From an uncultured Bacillota bacterium (lineage in GTDB: Bacteria > Bacillota_I > Bacilli_A > Erysipelotrichales > Erysipelotrichaceae): a DNA stretch of 8,742 bases. This document shows positions 6,110 through 8,742 of this stretch, in pieces. The stretch is taken from NCBI GenBank assembly GCA_900321955.1, contig ONXX01000045.1:1-8742 (forward strand), in the 5' to 3' direction. Positions within the stretch are counted from its first letter, which is position 1. Each line of letters opens with the position of its first letter. A program made the translations under genes and the position numbers. The notes beneath the pieces were generated by a model. It was given only the letters and a program-made list of their open reading frames with translations. It was not told the DNA's origin and made no database searches.

Positions 6110-6865
6110 ATGAAATACAATCGACAGAAAGAGATGCTGGCATATATCGAAGATAAACGGAGCGTACGGAACGAGGAACTGCTGGAGAAGTTCAATGTCT
6201 CCATCCAGACTCTGCGCCGTGATCTCAAGACCTTTGAAGATCAGGGCTTCATTGATAAGGTCTATGGCGGCGTCATCTACAACAATCACAAGGAGTCCGT
6301 CTCCAGTGTTTCGCCTTTTGAACAGCGCGATCAGTCCAATCAAGAGGAGAAGGAATACATCGGCAAGCTTGCCGCTGCCCTGGTGGAAGACAACGATGTC
6401 ATCTTCATCGATTCGGGAACGACCGCTTACCGCATGCTTCACTACATGAAGGATGTGAAGAACGTCACCGTCATTTCCCATTGTCTGGATGTCATGATGG
6501 AGATTCGCAAGCTGCCGCATCTGACCGGCATCTGTGTCGGCGGGGTGATTCAGCACGATTCGGGAACCTTCGTCCTTGATTCTACTTTCTATCCATACAA
6601 TTATAATAAGGCTTTTATTTCAACCGTCGGCATTTCGGCTGGCAAATCGCTGACCAACACCAACCTGTATGAGGGTGCGATGAAGCAGCACGTCATCAAC
6701 CAGTCGGCGGCCAACTACATCGTTGCCGATCATACCAAGTTCGATGTGATTGCCTACAACCACTTTGCCGACTTCTCGCTGATCAAGGGCATCATCACCG
6801 ATGAGCGTCCGAGCGAAAAGTTCGTCAATTTCTTTGAAAATCTACAGATCGAGTTGATTTATTAA
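6110..6865 (+). CDS. DeoR/GlpR-family sugar-phosphate-responsive transcriptional regulator
   Basis: A 251-residue protein of normal family length. The N-terminal winged helix-turn-helix (about 5-57) has the family signature: RQKEMLAYI, NEELLEKFNVSIQTLRRDL (21-39) and DKVYGGVI (49-56). The C-terminal sensor domain (about 80-235) has DSGTTAYRM (101-109) and the VGISAGKSLTN ... EGAMKQ ... ADHTKFD (206-212) run typical of DeoRC domains, which bind phosphorylated sugars. Such proteins usually repress neighbouring sugar-uptake genes until the sugar phosphate appears. Here the PTS EIIA, EIIB and EIIC genes follow on the same strand and the dehydrogenase is divergent; both are likely targets. AGGGAGA lies eight bases before the ATG. 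The gene probably controls itself through the flanking dyad. Confidence 0.92.
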   Translation: MKYNRQKEMLAYIEDKRSVRNEELLEKFNVSIQTLRRDLKTFEDQGFIDKVYGGVIYNNHKESVSSVSPFEQRDQSNQEEKEYIGKLAAALVEDNDVIFIDSGTTAYRMLHYMKDVKNVTVISHCLDVMMEIRKLPHLTGICVGGVIQHDSGTFVLDSTFYPYNYNKAFISTVGISAGKSLTNTNLYEGAMKQHVINQSAANYIVADHTKFDVIAYNHFADFSLIKGIITDERPSEKFVNFFENLQIELIY

Positions 6866-6925
6866 CCTTACAGTTCATGATAGGCGCAGATTCTGATGCT
6901 TGTCAATGATGAAGTAATGATAAAT

Positions 6926-6966
6926 TTGATAATATCCTGATACTATTTTAAAAGTGCTTATAGAAT
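6926..6966 (+). promoter_or_regulatory. Possible promoter region of the EIIA gene
   Basis: The 154-bp gap between the regulator and EIIA holds no gene or clear terminator. Weak promoter candidates are TTGATA (6926-6931) with TAAAAG 17 bases on, an extended -10 TGATACTAT (6938-6946), and TAGAAT (6961-6966) without a good -35. None is decisive, and read-through from the regulator gene is possible. Confidence 0.25.
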
Positions 6967-7019
6967 AATGAATCCAAAAGGTTTATCATTCTGTATAGAA
7001 AGAAAAAGAGGAGAAAATC

Positions 7020-7553
7020 ATGCCATTAAATGACATACTGAACACCGACATTATCGACCTGGAAGTTCAAGGAACGACCAAGGACGAAGTACTCCGTTAC
7101 ATGGCGAACGTCTTATTGAAAAACGGCTACATCAATGACGCAGACGTCTTTGTCAAAGACATCTACGAAAGAGAAGCGGAAGGCCCGACCGGCATGGGTT
7201 CGCACATTTCGATCCCGCACGGAAAGAGCTTCAGTGTGCTGAGAAACGGCATTATGATCGGTAAAACGGTCAATCCGATCCGTTGGGAGAGCTCCATGTC
7301 CGATTCCGGTTTCCAGGATACCCACCTGATCTTCCTGTTCTGTGTCTCTGCCGATGCCGAATTCGCCAGAAACCACATGATGTTACTGTCTGAACTGGCT
7401 GGCAAACTGGGCAATGACGTCCGAGTTGCCAAGCTGTCCAAGGCTAACAGCAAGGAAGAAATCCTCGATCTGATCCTGTGCGATGACGACAAGCTCGGTG
7501 AGGCGGAAGCATTGGAAGAAGAAGAGATCGTCGACCTCGATATCGATTTGTAA
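7020..7553 (+). CDS. PTS fructose-family EIIA component
   Basis: A 177-residue cytoplasmic phosphocarrier of the fructose/mannitol EIIA (PTS_EIIA_2) family. It receives phosphate from HPr and passes it to EIIB. The phosphorylated residue is very probably His67 in SIPHGKS, preceded by the expected REAEGPTGMGSH run (51-62). The second conserved His of the family is His119 in ARNHMMLLSELAGKL. The domain ends near residue 154; the remaining 23 residues are an acidic tail (12 Asp/Glu) that standard single-domain EIIA proteins of about 150 residues usually lack. AGAGGAG (7007-7013) is six bases before the ATG. It lies between the regulator and EIIB and should work with them, although EIIB has a separate promoter. 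Confidence 0.92.
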   Translation: MPLNDILNTDIIDLEVQGTTKDEVLRYMANVLLKNGYINDADVFVKDIYEREAEGPTGMGSHISIPHGKSFSVLRNGIMIGKTVNPIRWESSMSDSGFQDTHLIFLFCVSADAEFARNHMMLLSELAGKLGNDVRVAKLSKANSKEEILDLILCDDDKLGEAEALEEEEIVDLDIDL

Positions 7554-7620
7554 ATTAATCAAAAAATTTTCAAAAATAATATAAAATTACTCAATTTAAC
7601 AAAAAAGTACCCAGTATTTA

Positions 7621-7649
7621 TTGAAAGCGCTTTTACAACGAGATAAAAT
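7621..7649 (+). promoter_or_regulatory. Promoter of the EIIB-EIIC genes
   Basis: TTGAAA (7621-7626) and TAAAAT (7644-7649) are exactly 17 bases apart, five of six matches each. Transcription would begin near 7656, leaving a 30-base leader with a strong Shine-Dalgarno (AAAGGAG, 7673-7679). This indicates that EIIB and EIIC can be expressed independently of EIIA. Confidence 0.6.
7622..7635 (+). promoter_or_regulatory. cre-like CcpA binding site overlapping the -35 box
   Basis: TGAAAGCGCTTTTA matches the Bacillota cre consensus TGWAANCGNTNWCA at all but one position, with the central CG and near-dyad symmetry. It covers most of the -35 of the EIIB promoter, a position where CcpA binding would block RNA polymerase. 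This predicts repression when a preferred sugar is present. Confidence 0.6.
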
Positions 7650-7662
7650 TAGAATGCTAATT
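7647..7662. repeat. Short inverted repeat at the EIIB transcription start
   Basis: AATTAG (7647-7652), AATG and CTAATT (7657-7662) form a perfect 6-bp dyad overlapping the end of the -10 box and the predicted start of transcription. It could be a repressor half-site pair for the nearby DeoR-type protein, but it is short and AT-rich, so chance is possible. Confidence 0.25.
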
Positions 7663-7685
7663 CAAGAAGAAGAAAGGAGTTCTAT

Positions 7686-7997
7686 ATGAATATTGTTGCA
7701 GTCACAGCTTGTACAGCGGGTATCGCTCACACTTACATTGTTGCCGAAAAACTTCAGAAAGCTGCTGAAGAATTAGGCCACAACATTAAGGTTGAGACCC
7801 AGGGTTCTGCCGGTATCGAAAATGAACTGACAGCGAAGGACATCGCTGATGCCGATGTTGTCATCTACACACACGATATCGCTATCCGTAACACTGACCG
7901 CTTTGCAGGCAAAAAGATCGTCGATGTTCCAATCTCAACGGCAATGAAGCAACCAAAGAGCTTGATTTCCACAATTGAGAAGAAATTGGCGAAGTAG
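7686..7997 (+). CDS. PTS fructose-family EIIB component
   Basis: A 103-residue stand-alone EIIB domain, the normal size for the fructose family. The phosphorylated cysteine is Cys9 in VTACTAGIAHTY (6-17), the family signature, followed by the AEKL helix and the VETQGSAG strand-loop (36-43). EIIB takes phosphate from EIIA and gives it to the sugar as EIIC carries it across the membrane. AAAGGAG is six bases before the ATG. It is preceded by its own cre-controlled promoter and followed 42 bp later by EIIC, so EIIB and EIIC are probably one transcript. It uses GGT/GCT/ATC-type codons more than the genes in the first half of the window, as expected of strongly expressed genes. Confidence 0.93.
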   Translation: MNIVAVTACTAGIAHTYIVAEKLQKAAEELGHNIKVETQGSAGIENELTAKDIADADVVIYTHDIAIRNTDRFAGKKIVDVPISTAMKQPKSLISTIEKKLAK

Positions 7998-8039
7998 CAG
8001 ATTTTTTCAAAAAACGAAAAAAGAGAGGGAAAAATATTT

Positions 8040-8742
8040 ATGAAATTTACTGATCTCAGAAAACACGTAATGACCGGTATCTCATTCCTGATCCCGATGG
8101 TCGTTATGGCTGGTATCACTGGTGCTATCCAGAAGGCTTATTCCTGGAGTGGTGTCCCACTTTCAGAACCACTGGTTAGCGGCTTAAACTATTCCGGTTA
8201 TTCCATTGCTAAGATTTCCGACTACATCCACATGTTAGGCGAAATGAACGGCAACGGCTTCAACTGGGCTTACGCTTTCTTATGTGCAGGTATCGCATTC
8301 TCTATCGCTGACCGTCCGGGTATCGTTCCGGGTTTCGCGATTGGTTACTATGCCGGTGGCCCGACTAAGACTGGTTTCGTTGGCGCTATGCTGATGGGCT
8401 TCTTAGTAGGTTACTTCGTAAAATGGATGAAGACCTGGAAACTGCCTAAACCGTTACAGGGTCTGATGCCTGTCTTAATCATCCCGGTTCTCGCAACCTG
8501 CGTTGCAACATTTGTATTCTTCGGTATCTTAATGAGACCTTTATCTGCTCTGATGCTTGCGTTCCAGCACTGGATCGAAGGCCTGTCCGGTTCTTCACTC
8601 TTCGTCGCTGGTGCTGTCATCGGTGCTTGCATGGGCTTCGATATGGGTGGTCCGGTTAACAAGACTGCTTCTATGGCTGCCAACGCATTGTACGCTGACA
8701 ACGAAGCAAACGGCGGTATCGGTGCTGCTGCAGAAACTGCCA
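8040..8742 (+). CDS. PTS fructose-family EIIC permease, partial (runs off window end)
   Basis: The frame is open from ATG 8040 to the last base, 234 codons with no stop, about two thirds of a typical EIIC-fructose domain. It begins MKFTDLRKHVMTGISFLIP, the usual EIIC opening of a short amphipathic helix then a membrane helix. Family marks include IADRPGIVPGF at about 98-108 (usual form ADRPG.aPGl.gG) and GFDMGGPVNKTA at about 200-211, the substrate-region motif of fructose-type EIIC. Several hydrophobic segments lie between. It forms the membrane channel that moves the sugar while EIIB phosphorylates it. AGAGGG (8024-8029) is ten bases before the start. Glycine and alanine codons are mostly GGT and GCT. 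The C-terminal part and any downstream metabolic gene that would identify the sugar are outside the window. Confidence 0.92.
   Translation, partial: MKFTDLRKHVMTGISFLIPMVVMAGITGAIQKAYSWSGVPLSEPLVSGLNYSGYSIAKISDYIHMLGEMNGNGFNWAYAFLCAGIAFSIADRPGIVPGFAIGYYAGGPTKTGFVGAMLMGFLVGYFVKWMKTWKLPKPLQGLMPVLIIPVLATCVATFVFFGILMRPLSALMLAFQHWIEGLSGSSLFVAGAVIGACMGFDMGGPVNKTASMAANALYADNEANGGIGAAAETA

Noticed and set aside
6020..6556. 178-codon minus-strand open frame over the start of the DeoR-type gene
   Set aside because: It overlaps a well-supported helix-turn-helix regulator, crosses its promoter, and shows no recognisable motif.
8002..8022. TTTTTTC / GAAAAAA hairpin between EIIB and EIIC as a terminator or processing site
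   Set aside because: Seven base pairs with only one G-C pair and a loop of As give little stability, no T-run follows, and EIIC is expected on the same transcript.
8411..8701. 96-codon minus-strand open frame inside EIIC
   Set aside because: The plus-strand EIIC frame carries conserved PTS motifs throughout this stretch.

Overview
The window reads as chromosomal DNA of a low-to-moderate GC Bacillota. Supporting signs are GGAG-type ribosome binding sites, Rho-independent terminators, a CcpA-type cre site, a lipoteichoic-acid (LTA) synthase-family enzyme and a three-protein fructose-family PTS. The mix of families fits a gut Erysipelotrichales-type bacterium, but that placement is inference. 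There is no RNA gene, CRISPR array, insertion sequence or phage gene. It looks like ordinary, densely coded chromosome.

Region 1 (1-1725): a small Pr6Pr-type six-helix membrane protein (+) converges on a UgtP/MGDG-synthase-like glycosyltransferase (-). The two genes are 5 bp apart and share a palindromic terminator that contains both stop codons. Region 2 (1726-4042): divergent from the glycosyltransferase is a five-helix, sulfatase-fold LTA synthase-family protein (+). Together the pair suggests a glycolipid-anchored polyglycerolphosphate locus: one enzyme would make the glucosyl-diacylglycerol anchor and the other would polymerise glycerol phosphate outside the cell. It ends in a bidirectional terminator.

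Region 3 (4043-5929, -): a group III iron-type alcohol dehydrogenase is followed by a one-helix membrane protein that resembles the NERD nuclease-related fold but lacks the expected catalytic residues. The terminator of the first gene and the likely promoter of the second overlap physically.

Region 4 (5930-8742): the dehydrogenase is divergent from a DeoR-family sugar-phosphate-responsive repressor. Their 180-bp spacer holds back-to-back promoters and several inverted repeats. Downstream of the repressor come separate PTS EIIA, EIIB and EIIC genes of the fructose family, with EIIC cut by the window edge. A cre-like site overlaps the -35 box of a good promoter in front of EIIB. The likely logic is that the DeoR protein senses a phosphorylated sugar and controls the PTS and perhaps the dehydrogenase, with CcpA adding catabolite repression. 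The transported sugar cannot be named from the sequence.

I found no clearly new multi-gene system. The most unusual items are the catalytically degenerate NERD-like membrane protein and several compact regulatory overlaps.
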